From NCBI RefSeq assembly GCF_000202835.1, contig NC_015186.1, forward strand, positions 2,667,001 to 2,731,000: a DNA stretch of 64,000 nt, in the 5' to 3' direction. The DNA comes from Acidiphilium multivorum AIU301. GTDB taxonomy: Bacteria > Pseudomonadota > Alphaproteobacteria > Acetobacterales > Acetobacteraceae. A program made the translations under genes and the position numbers. The notes beneath the pieces were generated by a model that had not been told where the DNA came from, ran no database searches, and worked only from the letters and a program-made list of their open reading frames with translations. Shown here in pieces: positions 17,290-26,526 of the stretch (position 1 is its first letter; each line of letters begins with the position of its first letter).

Positions 17290-17510
17290 GTCCAAGATTT
17301 TACTTGCGCCCCCGGGGTGATGGCCCTATGTCGCGCTCCACGCAGCAACGCACGTGCCTCTGCCTCCCGTCGGGGGTTACGCAACGACGTCAAGCGTTCT
17401 GGCAACAACCCGGCATTCGTGCCGGTTTCGTCTGGTCGCTGGTTCGTTCGACCGTTTCGCAACCCGCCCTGCGCCGCAAGCGCCGGGCCCATGGATCTGG
17501 GAAGGGAGTG
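17290..17510 (+). promoter_or_regulatory. Structured leader of the decarboxylase gene, candidate speF-type RNA
   Basis: About 220 bases of leader precede the decarboxylase start. They include a UUCG-capped hairpin (CCGGCA-TTCG-TGCCGG, 17410-17425), a CCTCCCGTCGGGGG dyad near 17365 and a long purine-poor stretch with GGTTACGCAACG. Rfam describes a speF leader RNA upstream of alphaproteobacterial ornithine decarboxylase genes, and position and gene match that case. I matched it by memory of the family, not by a covariance search. The decarboxylase frame is also open back to 17317, so an N-terminal extension or leader peptide is the main alternative. Confidence 0.5.
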
Positions 17511-17514
17511 GGTC

Positions 17515-18645
17515 ATGACCCCCAAGCTCGCCCGTTTTCTCGATTCCGGCATGGTCTCCACGCCGGCCATCCTCGTCGATCTCGATCGCGTGGCGGCGAA
17601 TTTCGCCGCCCTGCGCGCCGCCCTGCCGGATGCCGCGATCTACTACGCGGTGAAGGCCAATCCGGCCGCCCCGGTGCTCGATCGCCTGGTCGGCCTCGGC
17701 TCGCGCTTCGATGCCGCCAGCATCGAGGAAATCCGCGCCTGCCTCGCCGCCGGCGCCGCCCCCGCCGCGATCAGCTTCGGCAACACGGTCAAGAAGCGCG
17801 CCGCCATCGCCGAGGCGCATGCGCGCGGCGTCGATCTCTTCGCCTTCGATTCCGACGAGGAGCTGGACAAGCTCGCCGCGGCCGCGCCCGGCGCGAAAGT
17901 CTATTGCCGCCTCGCCGTCAGCCAGGACGGGGCGGACTGGCCGCTCTCGCGCAAGTTCGGCACCAGCGGCACCCATGCGCGCGACCTGCTGGTCCGCGCC
18001 GCCGAACGCGGCCTGATCCCCTGGGGCGTGTCCTTCCATGTCGGCAGCCAGCAGACCGGCGTCGGCGCCTGGCGCACCGCGATCGGCCAGGCCGCCGCCG
18101 TGTTCACCGACCTGCGGGCGCGCGGGATCGACCTGCGGCTGCTCAATCTCGGCGGCGGCTTCCCCACCCGCTACCGCGACGACATCCCGCCGCTCGGCGA
18201 TTTCGGCGCCGCGATCATGGATGCCGTGCGCCAAGCCTTCGGCAACAACGTGCCGGACCTGCTGATCGAGCCCGGCCGCGCCATCGTCGGCGATGCCGGC
18301 GTTGCGGTGAGCGAGGTGGTGCTCGCCTGCACCCGGCACGAGGATGAGGGCCGCCGCTGGGTCTATCTCGATCTCGGCCGTTTCGGCGGCCTCGCCGAAA
18401 CCGAGGGCGAGGCGATCCGCTACCGCATCACCGCCCCCGGCGTCGCCGGCGCCGACGCGCCCGCCGTGCTCGCCGGGCCGAGCTGCGATGGCGTGGATGT
18501 GATGTATCGCGAAACCCCCTGCCCGCTGCCCGCATCCCTCGCCGCCGGCGACCGCGTGCTGATCCACGATACCGGCGCCTACGTGACAAGTTACGCGAGC
18601 CAGGGGTTCAACGGTTTTCTCCCGCCGGAAGAACACTATCTCTGA
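17515..18645 (+). CDS. Ornithine/lysine decarboxylase (fold type III, PLP)
   Basis: A 376-residue alanine-racemase-fold decarboxylase that makes putrescine (or cadaverine). PLP Lys47 is in YYAVKANPAAP; other conserved blocks are FHVGSQ, LNLGGGFPTRY and LIEPGRAIVGD. The dimer-interface catalytic pair is Cys324-Asp325 in GPSCDGVDV, and the pocket Tyr lies in DTGAYVTSY. The start at 17515 follows GGAAGGGAG; an ATG 24 bases upstream is also in frame. Size and blocks fit the bacterial ODC/LDC group (SpeF-like in alphaproteobacteria). With speD and speE at 32-34 kb this gives a putrescine-to-spermidine route. A strong hairpin follows the stop. Confidence 0.92.
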   Translation: MTPKLARFLDSGMVSTPAILVDLDRVAANFAALRAALPDAAIYYAVKANPAAPVLDRLVGLGSRFDAASIEEIRACLAAGAAPAAISFGNTVKKRAAIAEAHARGVDLFAFDSDEELDKLAAAAPGAKVYCRLAVSQDGADWPLSRKFGTSGTHARDLLVRAAERGLIPWGVSFHVGSQQTGVGAWRTAIGQAAAVFTDLRARGIDLRLLNLGGGFPTRYRDDIPPLGDFGAAIMDAVRQAFGNNVPDLLIEPGRAIVGDAGVAVSEVVLACTRHEDEGRRWVYLDLGRFGGLAETEGEAIRYRITAPGVAGADAPAVLAGPSCDGVDVMYRETPCPLPASLAAGDRVLIHDTGAYVTSYASQGFNGFLPPEEHYL

Positions 18646-18651
18646 CGCAGT

Positions 18652-18678
18652 CGCGCCGCCCGGCGTCCGGGCGGCGCG
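18652..18678 (+). terminator. Hairpin after the decarboxylase gene
   Basis: A perfect 12-bp stem, CGCGCCGCCCGG (18652-18663) with CCGGGCGGCGCG (18667-18678), and a 3-base loop is followed by TTGTTG. It starts 7 bases after the stop codon. The U-tract is weak but the stem is very stable. Confidence 0.6.
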
Positions 18679-18708
18679 TTGTTGCAACCAGCGCTCAGGG
18701 AGAGCCTC

Positions 18709-19431
18709 ATGACCGACAAGATCACGACGACCATCGGCAGCATCGACATCAAGGCCGCCGACGGTTCGGGCGCGTTCAAGGCCTACACCGTCACCCCCTC
18801 CGTCAAGCCGACCGGCGCGGTGGTGGTGATCCAGGAAATCTTCGGCGTGAACGACGCGCTGCGCGCGACCTGCCAGGAAATCGCCGAGATGGGCTTCATC
18901 GCCATCGCGCCGGACCTGTTCTGGCGGCAGGAGCCGGGCGTCGACCTCACCGACAAGTCCGAGGCCGAGTGGAAGCGCGCCTTCGAGCTGATGAACGGCT
19001 TCGACCAGGACAAGGGGATCGAGGATCTCAAGACCACCCTCGCCACCGCCCGCGCCCTGCCGGGCTGCAACGGCAAGGTCGGCACCGTCGGCTTCTGCCT
19101 CGGCGGCCGCCTCGCGGTGATGATGGCCACACGGTCGGACGCCGACGTGAACATCTCCTATTACGGCGTCATGCTCGACAAGCTGATCCCCGAATTCGGC
19201 AACATCGGCCGCAAGCTGGTGATGCACATGGCCGAGCTCGACGAGTTCGCCCCGAAAGAGGCGCGCGACGCGGTGATGGCGGCGACGAAGGGCAACGCCC
19301 TGGTCTCCTCGCATGTCTATCCCGCCGTCCACCACGCCTTCGCCCGCGTCAACGGCGTGCATTTCGACCGCCGCGCCGCCACCATCGCCAATGGCCGCAC
19401 CGCCGAGGCGCTGGTCGAGGCGCTGTCCTGA
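18709..19431 (+). CDS. Dienelactone hydrolase family protein
   Basis: A 240-residue alpha/beta hydrolase. The nucleophile elbow is GFCLGG with Cys130 as nucleophile, the acid is probably the Asp in MAELDEFAP, and the base is His208 or His209 in YPAVHHAFAR. The N-terminal GAVVVIQEIFGVNDALRATC contains the conserved Glu of this family. Classical members hydrolyse dienelactone in chlorocatechol breakdown, but most genomic copies like this one have no known substrate. The start at 18709 has an AGGGAGAG ribosome site. It stands 2 bases before the next gene and is probably co-transcribed with it. Confidence 0.9.
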   Translation: MTDKITTTIGSIDIKAADGSGAFKAYTVTPSVKPTGAVVVIQEIFGVNDALRATCQEIAEMGFIAIAPDLFWRQEPGVDLTDKSEAEWKRAFELMNGFDQDKGIEDLKTTLATARALPGCNGKVGTVGFCLGGRLAVMMATRSDADVNISYYGVMLDKLIPEFGNIGRKLVMHMAELDEFAPKEARDAVMAATKGNALVSSHVYPAVHHAFARVNGVHFDRRAATIANGRTAEALVEALS

Positions 19432-19433
19432 CC

Positions 19434-20657
19434 ATGCGGGGCGCGGCGCGGCCGATCCGCCGCCGCGCCCTGCTCGCCGGGCTCGCCACGAGCCCGGCCC
19501 TCGCCCACACCACCGCCCGCGCCGCCGCGCCGCCATCCCCCACCACCGCCATCGCCGCCGCGATCGACTCGATTCCCCCCGGCCCCGCCCTGCTGGCGAG
19601 CTACCCCGACGCCGAAGCCAACCGCCGCTTCCCCGCCTTCTTCCCCGCCAATGACGGCGTCGCCTATGTCTATGACAACGCCCTCGCCGGCCTCGCGCTG
19701 ATCGCCGCGGGCGACGCGCCGCGCGCCGCCCGCATCGCCGACGCCCTCGTCCTCGCCCAGACCCACGACCCCGATCACCGCGATTTCCGCCTGCGCAACG
19801 CCTACCGCGCCGGGACGATGCGCCTGCTCCACGGCGCCGTCCCCCTGCCCGGCTGGTGGGACGCGGCGGGCGGCCACTGGGCCGAGGACCCGTACCAGAC
19901 CGGCAGCGAAACCGGCCCGATCGCCTGGGCCATCCTGCTCTGGACCGCACTCGCCCGCGCCAGGGTCAACGCGGCCCGCTACCGCGAGGCGGCAACACGC
20001 GCGGCGGACTGGATCGTCACCCAATGCCGCGCCCCGCGCGGCTTCACCGGCGGCGTGTTCGGCTTCCCGCCGCATCCGCAGCGCCTGCGCTGGACCAGCA
20101 CGGAACAAAACACCGATCTCGCGGTGGCCTTCGCCCGGCTCGGCCGGCGGGCGGAGGCCGCCCACGCCGCGCGCTTCGTCCGCGCCATGCGCGATCCCGC
20201 CACCGGCCTGTTCGCCGCCGGCCTGCTGCCCGGCGGCGCCCCCAACCGCCTCGTCGCCGCGGACGCCAATCTCTGGCCGGTCCTCGCCGGCCTGGGCCCG
20301 CCCGCCGGAATCGCCGCCTGCCTCGGCGCGCTCGGCCAGCCGCGCGGCGCCCCGGCCGGAATCGGCTTCAGCGCCGCCAGCCAGGGACTCTGGACCGAGG
20401 GCACCGGCTTCGCGCTGCTCGCCCTGCGCCGCGCCGGCGGCCACCAGACAACGGCCGCCCGCTTCGCCGCCACGCTGCGCGCCGCGCGCACCCGCTCCGG
20501 ATTCCTCCGGGCGACGGGCGGCGCCGTGCTGTCCACCGGCCTCGCGGTCGGGCCGGGCCGCGGCGCGAAGCCGTTCCTGTATTATCCCGTCCCCGCCCTC
20601 GCCCCCACGGCCTGGGCCGCGCTCGCCGATTCCGGCCACGACCCGCTGATCAGCTAA
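19434..20657 (+). CDS. Secreted six-hairpin (alpha/alpha barrel)-like protein of unknown function
   Basis: A 407-residue protein. It opens with RPIRRRALLAGLATSPALAH, a twin-arginine-like signal, and cleavage is plausible near ARAAA. Repeated motifs alternate helices: YDNALAGLALIAAGD, ETGPIAWAILLWTALAR, STEQNTDLAVAFARLGRRAE and GLWTEGTGFALLALRRAG. These resemble the helical-hairpin repeats of (alpha/alpha)6 glycosidases and related sugar-processing proteins, but no catalytic pair can be assigned. It lies between a dienelactone hydrolase and a giant glycosyltransferase, which is compatible with a polysaccharide role. Family assignment is an inference. Confidence 0.6.
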   Translation: MRGAARPIRRRALLAGLATSPALAHTTARAAAPPSPTTAIAAAIDSIPPGPALLASYPDAEANRRFPAFFPANDGVAYVYDNALAGLALIAAGDAPRAARIADALVLAQTHDPDHRDFRLRNAYRAGTMRLLHGAVPLPGWWDAAGGHWAEDPYQTGSETGPIAWAILLWTALARARVNAARYREAATRAADWIVTQCRAPRGFTGGVFGFPPHPQRLRWTSTEQNTDLAVAFARLGRRAEAAHAARFVRAMRDPATGLFAAGLLPGGAPNRLVAADANLWPVLAGLGPPAGIAACLGALGQPRGAPAGIGFSAASQGLWTEGTGFALLALRRAGGHQTTAARFAATLRAARTRSGFLRATGGAVLSTGLAVGPGRGAKPFLYYPVPALAPTAWAALADSGHDPLIS

Positions 20658-20760
20658 CCGTTTCTCAGCCGTTCTTGCGCTCGACCGGTTTTTGCAGTTC
20701 TGTCGCCGTGCATTCGCCGTCCATTTTCGATCCGTCATTTCAGCCGCGAGACCATTTCAG

Positions 20761-23748
20761 GTGCCCCAGCCCGCCCATCTCCTATTGCGCCTCCCCGCCG
20801 AGCAACGACCCGCCTGGGCGCTCTTCGATCCGGTCTGGTACGCCCTCCGCCATCCGGACATCGCCGCCGGGCGCGACGAGGCCGCCCTGCTCGAATACTA
20901 CCTCGCCGTCGGCGGCCGGCTGGGGCACAGCCCGAGCCCGCTCTTCGACGAAGGCTTCTACCGCGCCAGCAACCCCGACATCGCGGCGCTGGTCGCCGAG
21001 GGCGGCTACGCCTCGGGCTTCGATCATTTCTGCCAGTACGGCCATCGCGGCCTCTCGCCGCACTGGCTGTTCGACGACACGCTCTACGGCGACCTGCACG
21101 CCGACATGTCGCTCGAGAATCTCGACCGCCACCGCTGCTTCGGCCGCTACGACCACTGGCTGAAATCCGGCCAGCGCGAGCAGCGGATCTGCCACTTCCT
21201 GTTCGACAGCGCGTTCTACCGCCGCGAGGTCGAGGCGGCGGGAGAGGGCGCGGCGCGGCTCGAGTCCATGGGCCCCTTCGTCCACTATCTCTACGCGCTC
21301 TGGGACGACACGCCCGAACGCGCCACCTCGCCCTATTTCGACCCCGCCTGGTACGCCGCGATGCACGAATCCGCGCGCGACGACATCGCCGAGGGCCGCG
21401 CCCGCAACGCGCTGCACCACTACGTCACGCGCGGCGAGGCCGCCGGCTTCGACCCGGTGCCGGAATTCTCCGAGCGCTACCATCTCGACACCTATGACGA
21501 CATCGCCGCCGCCGTCGAGGCCGGCGTGTTCCGCAGCGGCTACCATCATTTCGTCCGCTACGGCACGCTCGAACTACGCCGCCCCCGCGCCGACATCGAC
21601 CTGATCTACTACCGCGACACCAACCCCCGCGTCCGCAACGATCTCGCCGCCGGCGCGGTGCGCGACGCCTTCGCCCATCTGCGCACGATCGGCCTGCGCG
21701 AGGGGCTCGACCACTGCCCGCCCGAGCGCGTGCCGGACCTGCCCGAACGCGCCGCCCGCCAGCTCTTCGAACTGCGCGCGCGCAACCAGTCCGCCCTGTT
21801 CGCCCGCCTGCGGGTCGACTTCGCCCCGTCCGCCCCGCCCACGCTCTCGGTCATCATGGTGCTGCACGAGAAATTCGAGCTGACCATGCAGGCGCTCGCC
21901 TCCCTGCGCGCCAACTTCCCCGGCGATCTCGACCTCATCCTGATCGACAACGGCTCGACCGACGCCACCGCCCGGATCGAGACCTATGTCCGCGGCGCGA
22001 CCATCCTCCGCGAGCCCGGCAATCCCGGCTTCCTGCTCGCCTGCAACCGCGGCCTGCGCGAGGTCCGCGCCCCGGCGGTGCTTTACCTCAACAACGATGT
22101 CGAACTCGGCTTCGGCGCCATCGCCGCCGCCCTGCGCCGCCTCGCCTCGGCACCCGATATCGGCGCCGTCGGCGGCAAGGTCATACGCACCCATGGCCGC
22201 CTGCAGGAAGCCGGCTCCATCGTCTGGGCCGACGGCTCGACCCAGGGCTACCTGCGCGACGCCTCGCCGCTGGCCCCCGAGGCGAATTTCGTCCGCGACG
22301 TCGATTTCTGCTCCGGCGTCTTCCTGCTCTGCCGCACCGATCTCGTGCGCCGCCTCGGCGGCTTCGACGAAGCCTTCCGCCCCGCCTATTACGAGGAGGT
22401 CGATCTCTGCGTGCGGATGATCGAGGCCGGCTTCCGCGTCGTCTACGACCCGGACGTCACCATCCACCACCTCGAATACGGCAGTTCGAGCAACGCCGAG
22501 GCGGCGATGCAGCAGATGCGCCGCAACCGCCGCGTCTTCGTCCGCAAGCACAAGGCGTTCCTGCACTTCCAGCAGGCGCCGGCGCCGGGCGGCGAAATCC
22601 GCGCCCGCGCGCGCAACGGCGCCGGACGGCGGCTGCTGTTCCTCGAGGATACCGTGCCGCTCCGCCGCCTCGGCTCCGGCTTCGTCCGCGCCAACGACGT
22701 GGTGCACGCCATCGCCGATGCCGGCTGGCAGGTCTCGGTCCTGCCGGTGAACGGCGCGCGGCACGACCTGATGAGCCAGTTCGGCGACCTGCCCGAAACC
22801 GCCGAGGTGCTGCACGACCGCTCGATCATGACCCTGCCGGCCCTGCTCGCCGAGCGCCCCGGCTTCTACGACGCGGTCTGGATCTCCCGCACCCACAACC
22901 TGATGCGCACCGCCCCGATCTTCGAGGCGGCGGGGATCGATCCGGCCACAACGCCCTTCGTGGTCGATACCGAGGCCGTCGCCGCCACCCGCGAGGCCGA
23001 GGCCGCCGCCCTGCGCGGCGAGGCCGCGTTCGACCTCGCCGCCGCCGTCGCCGCCGAAATGCGCCCGGCCATGGTCTGCCGGCATGTCACCGCGGTGAAC
23101 GAGGCGGAAGCCGCCCTGCTCCGCGCCGCCGGCCTGCCGGGCGTCGCCGTGCTCGGCACCATCCGCGCGCCCGATCCCACGCCGCGCCCCTTCGCCGCGC
23201 GCGCCGGCCTGCTCTTCGTCGCCAGCATCCACCGCGAGGACAGCCCGAATCTCGACAGCCTGCGCTGGTATCGCGACGAAATCCTGCCCGCCCTGCGGCG
23301 GATCATGGACGAGCCGCCGACCCTCAGCTTCGTCGGCTACACCGCGCCGGATCTCGACCTCGCCGAATTCCAGGGCATCCCGGGCATCGAGCTGCGCGGC
23401 ACGGTGGCCGAGCTGCGCCCCGCCTATGACGAGCACCGCCTGTTCATCGCCCCCACCCGCTTCGCCGCCGGAACACCCTACAAGGTGTATGAAACCGCCT
23501 CGTTCGGCCTGCCCTGCGTGGCAACGAAGCTGCTCTGCCGCCAGCTCGGCTGGACCCCGGGCAAGGACATCGCCACCCCGGCCACCGCCGACGCCGCCGC
23601 CTTCGCCGCCGAGATCGCCTCGCTCTACCGCGACGAAACCCGCTGGACCGCGCTGCGCGATTCCGCCCTGCGCCGCCTCGCCGCGGAAAACGGCCGGGCC
23701 CCCTTCGAGGCCACGGTCCGCCGGATCCTCGACGCCATCAGCGCCTGA
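20761..23748 (+). CDS. Large glycosyltransferase: N-terminal repeats, GT2 domain, GT4-like domain
   Basis: A protein of about 995 residues. Residues 15-340 hold about seven imperfect 45-residue repeats with FD-x2-WY at the front, PDIA-like centres and HY-x3-G near the end. A GT2 domain follows, with LSVIMVLHEKFELTMQALAS, LILIDNGSTDATAR, CNRGLREVRAPAVLYLNNDV and DFCSGVFLLCR. The C-terminal third is GT4-like, with RLFIAPTRFAAGTPYKVYET and ASFGLPCVATK. It probably adds two or more sugars to a surface polysaccharide or protein. The start is uncertain: there is no in-frame ATG; GTG 20761 is used here and TTG 20692 is the other choice. The repeats' function is unknown. Confidence 0.82.
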   Translation: MPQPAHLLLRLPAEQRPAWALFDPVWYALRHPDIAAGRDEAALLEYYLAVGGRLGHSPSPLFDEGFYRASNPDIAALVAEGGYASGFDHFCQYGHRGLSPHWLFDDTLYGDLHADMSLENLDRHRCFGRYDHWLKSGQREQRICHFLFDSAFYRREVEAAGEGAARLESMGPFVHYLYALWDDTPERATSPYFDPAWYAAMHESARDDIAEGRARNALHHYVTRGEAAGFDPVPEFSERYHLDTYDDIAAAVEAGVFRSGYHHFVRYGTLELRRPRADIDLIYYRDTNPRVRNDLAAGAVRDAFAHLRTIGLREGLDHCPPERVPDLPERAARQLFELRARNQSALFARLRVDFAPSAPPTLSVIMVLHEKFELTMQALASLRANFPGDLDLILIDNGSTDATARIETYVRGATILREPGNPGFLLACNRGLREVRAPAVLYLNNDVELGFGAIAAALRRLASAPDIGAVGGKVIRTHGRLQEAGSIVWADGSTQGYLRDASPLAPEANFVRDVDFCSGVFLLCRTDLVRRLGGFDEAFRPAYYEEVDLCVRMIEAGFRVVYDPDVTIHHLEYGSSSNAEAAMQQMRRNRRVFVRKHKAFLHFQQAPAPGGEIRARARNGAGRRLLFLEDTVPLRRLGSGFVRANDVVHAIADAGWQVSVLPVNGARHDLMSQFGDLPETAEVLHDRSIMTLPALLAERPGFYDAVWISRTHNLMRTAPIFEAAGIDPATTPFVVDTEAVAATREAEAAALRGEAAFDLAAAVAAEMRPAMVCRHVTAVNEAEAALLRAAGLPGVAVLGTIRAPDPTPRPFAARAGLLFVASIHREDSPNLDSLRWYRDEILPALRRIMDEPPTLSFVGYTAPDLDLAEFQGIPGIELRGTVAELRPAYDEHRLFIAPTRFAAGTPYKVYETASFGLPCVATKLLCRQLGWTPGKDIATPATADAAAFAAEIASLYRDETRWTALRDSALRRLAAENGRAPFEATVRRILDAISA

Positions 23749-23810
23749 CCGTTTTTGCGCCCGCCCGCGCGCCAGACCAGACACCCGCTCCAGCGCGCCT
23801 CAGACCGTAT

Positions 23811-23843
23811 TTCTGCTCCGCCATCCGGTCGGCGGAGCAAAAA
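23811..23843. repeat. Inverted repeat between convergent genes
   Basis: An 8-bp stem, GCTCCGCC (23815-23822) with GGCGGAGC (23831-23838), is followed by AAAAA on the plus strand and lies between the convergent glycosyltransferase and ppdK genes. The A-run is on the wrong side for a canonical terminator in either direction. A related GGAGC-AAAAA arrangement recurs after thrS. Confidence 0.45.
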
Positions 23844-23849
23844 TCCGGC

Positions 23850-26519
23850 TTACGCCGTCCGGTCGCCGCCCGCGCCGATCGCCGCCTGCGCCGCCGCCAG
23901 CCGCGCCACCGGCACCCGATACGGGCTGCACGACACGTAATCGAGCCCGATCTCCTCGCAGAACGCGATCGAGGCCGGATCGCCGCCATGCTCGCCGCAG
24001 ATCCCGAGCTTGAGCCCGCCCTTGGTGCCCCGCCCGCGCTCGGCGGCGATGCGGATCATCCCGCCGACGCCCTCGATGTCGAGCGAGACGAACGGGTCCT
24101 TCGGCAGGATTCCGCTCTCGACATATTTCGGCAGGAACTTGCCGGCATCGTCGCGCGACAGGCCGAACACCGTCTGCGTCAGGTCGTTGGTGCCGAAGGA
24201 GAAGAAATCGGCCGACTGCGCGATCGTGTCCGCCGTCAGCGCCGCGCGCGGCAGCTCGATCATCGTGCCGATGCTGTAGTCCAGCACCCGCCCCGCCTCG
24301 TCGAACACCGCGCTGGCCACGCGCTCCACCTGCCCGCGGGTGATGTCCAGCTCGCGCTTCATCCCCACCAGCGGGATCATGATCTCCGGCACCGGCGCCT
24401 TGCCGGTCTCGGTCTCCACCTCCAGCGCCGCCTCGAAAATCGCCCGCGCCTGCATCTCGTAGATTTCCGGGAACGAAATGCCGAGGCGGCAGCCGCGATG
24501 CCCGAGCATCGGGTTCGCCTCGGAAAGCTCGGCCGCGCGCTGGCGCATCGCCTCGACGCCCATGCCCAGCGCCGCCGCCACTTCCTCAAGCTCCGCCTCG
24601 CCATGCGGCAGGAATTCGTGCAGCGGCGGGTCGAGCAGGCGGATCGTCACCGGCAGCCCCGCCATGATGCGGAACAGCGCCACGAAATCCTGCCGCTGAT
24701 ACGGCAGCAGCTTCGCCAGCGCCGCCCGCCGTCCGGCCTCGTCATGCGCCATGATCATCTGCCGCACCGCGCCGATCCGCTCCGGGTCGAAGAACATGTG
24801 CTCGGTGCGCGACAGGCCGATCCCCTCGGCGCCGAACTTGCGCGCCGTCTCGGCGTCCAGCGGCGTCTCCGCGTTCGCCCGCACCCGCAGCCGGCGCACC
24901 TCGTCGGCCCAGCCCATCAGCTTGGCGAAATCGCCCGACAGCTGCGGCTCGATCATCGGCACGAAGCCGGTGAAGATCTCGCCCGTCGCCCCGTCCAGCG
25001 TGATCGTGTCGCCCGCGCGCACGACCACCCCGCCGGCGGCGAGCGTCTTCGCACCGTAATCGACGTGAATGCCGCCCGCACCCGCAACGCAGGGCCGCCC
25101 CATCCCGCGCGCGACCACCGCCGCGTGGCTGGTCATCCCGCCCCGCGTGGTCAGGATGCCGCGCGCCGCGTGCATCCCGTGAATATCCTCGGGGCTGGTC
25201 TCGATCCGCACCAGGATCACCGCCTCGCCCTTCTGCGCCCGCATCTCCGCCTCGTCGGCCGAGAACACCACGATGCCCGACGCCGCCCCCGGCGAGGCCG
25301 GCAGCCCGCGCGCCAGCAGCGTCTTCTTCGCCTTCGGATCGAGCGTCGGATGCAGCAGCTGGTCGAGCGATTGCGGGTTCACCCGCGTCACCGCCTCGCG
25401 CTGGTCGATCAGCCCCGACTCCGCCATCTCCACCGCGATCCGCACGCTGGCCGGCGCGGTCCGCTTGCCGTTGCGCGTCTGCAACATGTACAGCTTCTGC
25501 CGCTGGATGGTGAATTCGATGTCCTGCATGTCGCGGTAATGCCGCTCCAGCGTCTCGCGCACCCGCACCAGCTCGGCATAGGCCTGCGGCATCGCCTCCT
25601 CCAGGCTGATCTCGCCCGGCTTCGCATAGGATTTCGACAGCGGCCGCGGCGTGCGGATGCCCGCCACCACGTCCTCGCCCTGCGCGTTCGGCAGATATTC
25701 GCCGTAGAACTCGTTCACCCCGGTCGAGGGATCGCGGGTGAAGCAAACCCCGGTCGCGCAATCCTCGCCCATGTTGCCGAACACCATCGCCTGCACGTTC
25801 ACCGCCGTGCCCCAGTCGGCCGGGATCTCGTGCAGCCGCCGATAGGTGATCGCCCGCTGGTTCATCCACGAGCCGAACACCGCCCCCACCGCGCCCCAGA
25901 GCTGGTCGTGCGGGTCCTGCGGGAACGGATGGCCGGTCTCGGCCTGCACCACGTCCTTGTAGGCCTCGACCACGCGGTGCCAGTCCTGCGCCGAAAGCTG
26001 GGTATCCTCGGTCGCCCCCTCATCGAGCTTCACGTTCTCGATGATCTCCTCGAAGCGGTGATGTGCCACACCCAGCACCACCGAGCCGTACATCTGGATG
26101 AACCGCCGGTACGAATCCCAGGCGAAGCGCGCATCCCCCGCCCCCTCGGCCAGGCCCTGCACGGTGACGTCGTTGAGCCCGAGATTGAGCACGGTATCCA
26201 TCATCCCCGGCATCGACACCCGCGCGCCCGAACGCACCGACACCAGCAGCGGGTTGTGCTTGTCGCCGAAGCGCCGCCCCACCTCGCTCTCGATCTTCGC
26301 CAGCGCCGCGTCCACCTGCTCGCGCAACCCTTCCGGATAGGCGCGGTCATTGTCGTAGAACGCGGTGCACACCTCGGTGGTGATGGTGAAACCCGGCGGC
26401 ACCGGCAGGCCGATGCTCGCCATCTCGGCCAGGTTCGCCCCCTTGCCGCCAAGCAGGTTGCGCATTGCCGCCGAACCGTCGCTGGCGCCGGGACCGAAGC
26501 TGTAGACGTATTTGCTCAT
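23850..26519 (-). CDS. ppdK: Pyruvate, phosphate dikinase
   Basis: An 889-residue enzyme interconverting pyruvate, ATP and phosphate with phosphoenolpyruvate, AMP and pyrophosphate. The N-terminal ATP-grasp part starts with YVYSFGPGASDGSAAMRNLL. The swivelling phospho-His domain is GGMTSHAAVVARGMGRPCVAG with His465. The C-terminal PEP/pyruvate barrel includes GLSRTEHMFFDPERI, LGHRGCRLGI, FFSFGTNDLTQT and GICGEHGGDP with its catalytic Cys. Length is normal. It lies directly after glyS on the same strand (7 bases apart), suggesting a glyQ-glyS-ppdK transcript. Confidence 0.97.
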   Translation of the reverse strand: MSKYVYSFGPGASDGSAAMRNLLGGKGANLAEMASIGLPVPPGFTITTEVCTAFYDNDRAYPEGLREQVDAALAKIESEVGRRFGDKHNPLLVSVRSGARVSMPGMMDTVLNLGLNDVTVQGLAEGAGDARFAWDSYRRFIQMYGSVVLGVAHHRFEEIIENVKLDEGATEDTQLSAQDWHRVVEAYKDVVQAETGHPFPQDPHDQLWGAVGAVFGSWMNQRAITYRRLHEIPADWGTAVNVQAMVFGNMGEDCATGVCFTRDPSTGVNEFYGEYLPNAQGEDVVAGIRTPRPLSKSYAKPGEISLEEAMPQAYAELVRVRETLERHYRDMQDIEFTIQRQKLYMLQTRNGKRTAPASVRIAVEMAESGLIDQREAVTRVNPQSLDQLLHPTLDPKAKKTLLARGLPASPGAASGIVVFSADEAEMRAQKGEAVILVRIETSPEDIHGMHAARGILTTRGGMTSHAAVVARGMGRPCVAGAGGIHVDYGAKTLAAGGVVVRAGDTITLDGATGEIFTGFVPMIEPQLSGDFAKLMGWADEVRRLRVRANAETPLDAETARKFGAEGIGLSRTEHMFFDPERIGAVRQMIMAHDEAGRRAALAKLLPYQRQDFVALFRIMAGLPVTIRLLDPPLHEFLPHGEAELEEVAAALGMGVEAMRQRAAELSEANPMLGHRGCRLGISFPEIYEMQARAIFEAALEVETETGKAPVPEIMIPLVGMKRELDITRGQVERVASAVFDEAGRVLDYSIGTMIELPRAALTADTIAQSADFFSFGTNDLTQTVFGLSRDDAGKFLPKYVESGILPKDPFVSLDIEGVGGMIRIAAERGRGTKGGLKLGICGEHGGDPASIAFCEEIGLDYVSCSPYRVPVARLAAAQAAIGAGGDRTA

Positions 26520-26526
26520 CGGGGCA

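Noticed and set aside
17317-17514. N-terminal extension of the ornithine/lysine decarboxylase
   Set aside because: The frame is open but its text has no match to the decarboxylase family, and a good ribosome site lies before 17515; kept only as a leader-peptide alternative.
23815-23838. Rho-independent terminator for the glycosyltransferase or ppdK
   Set aside because: The stem is present but the A-run would have to be a T-run in the transcribed direction; recorded as an inverted repeat only.
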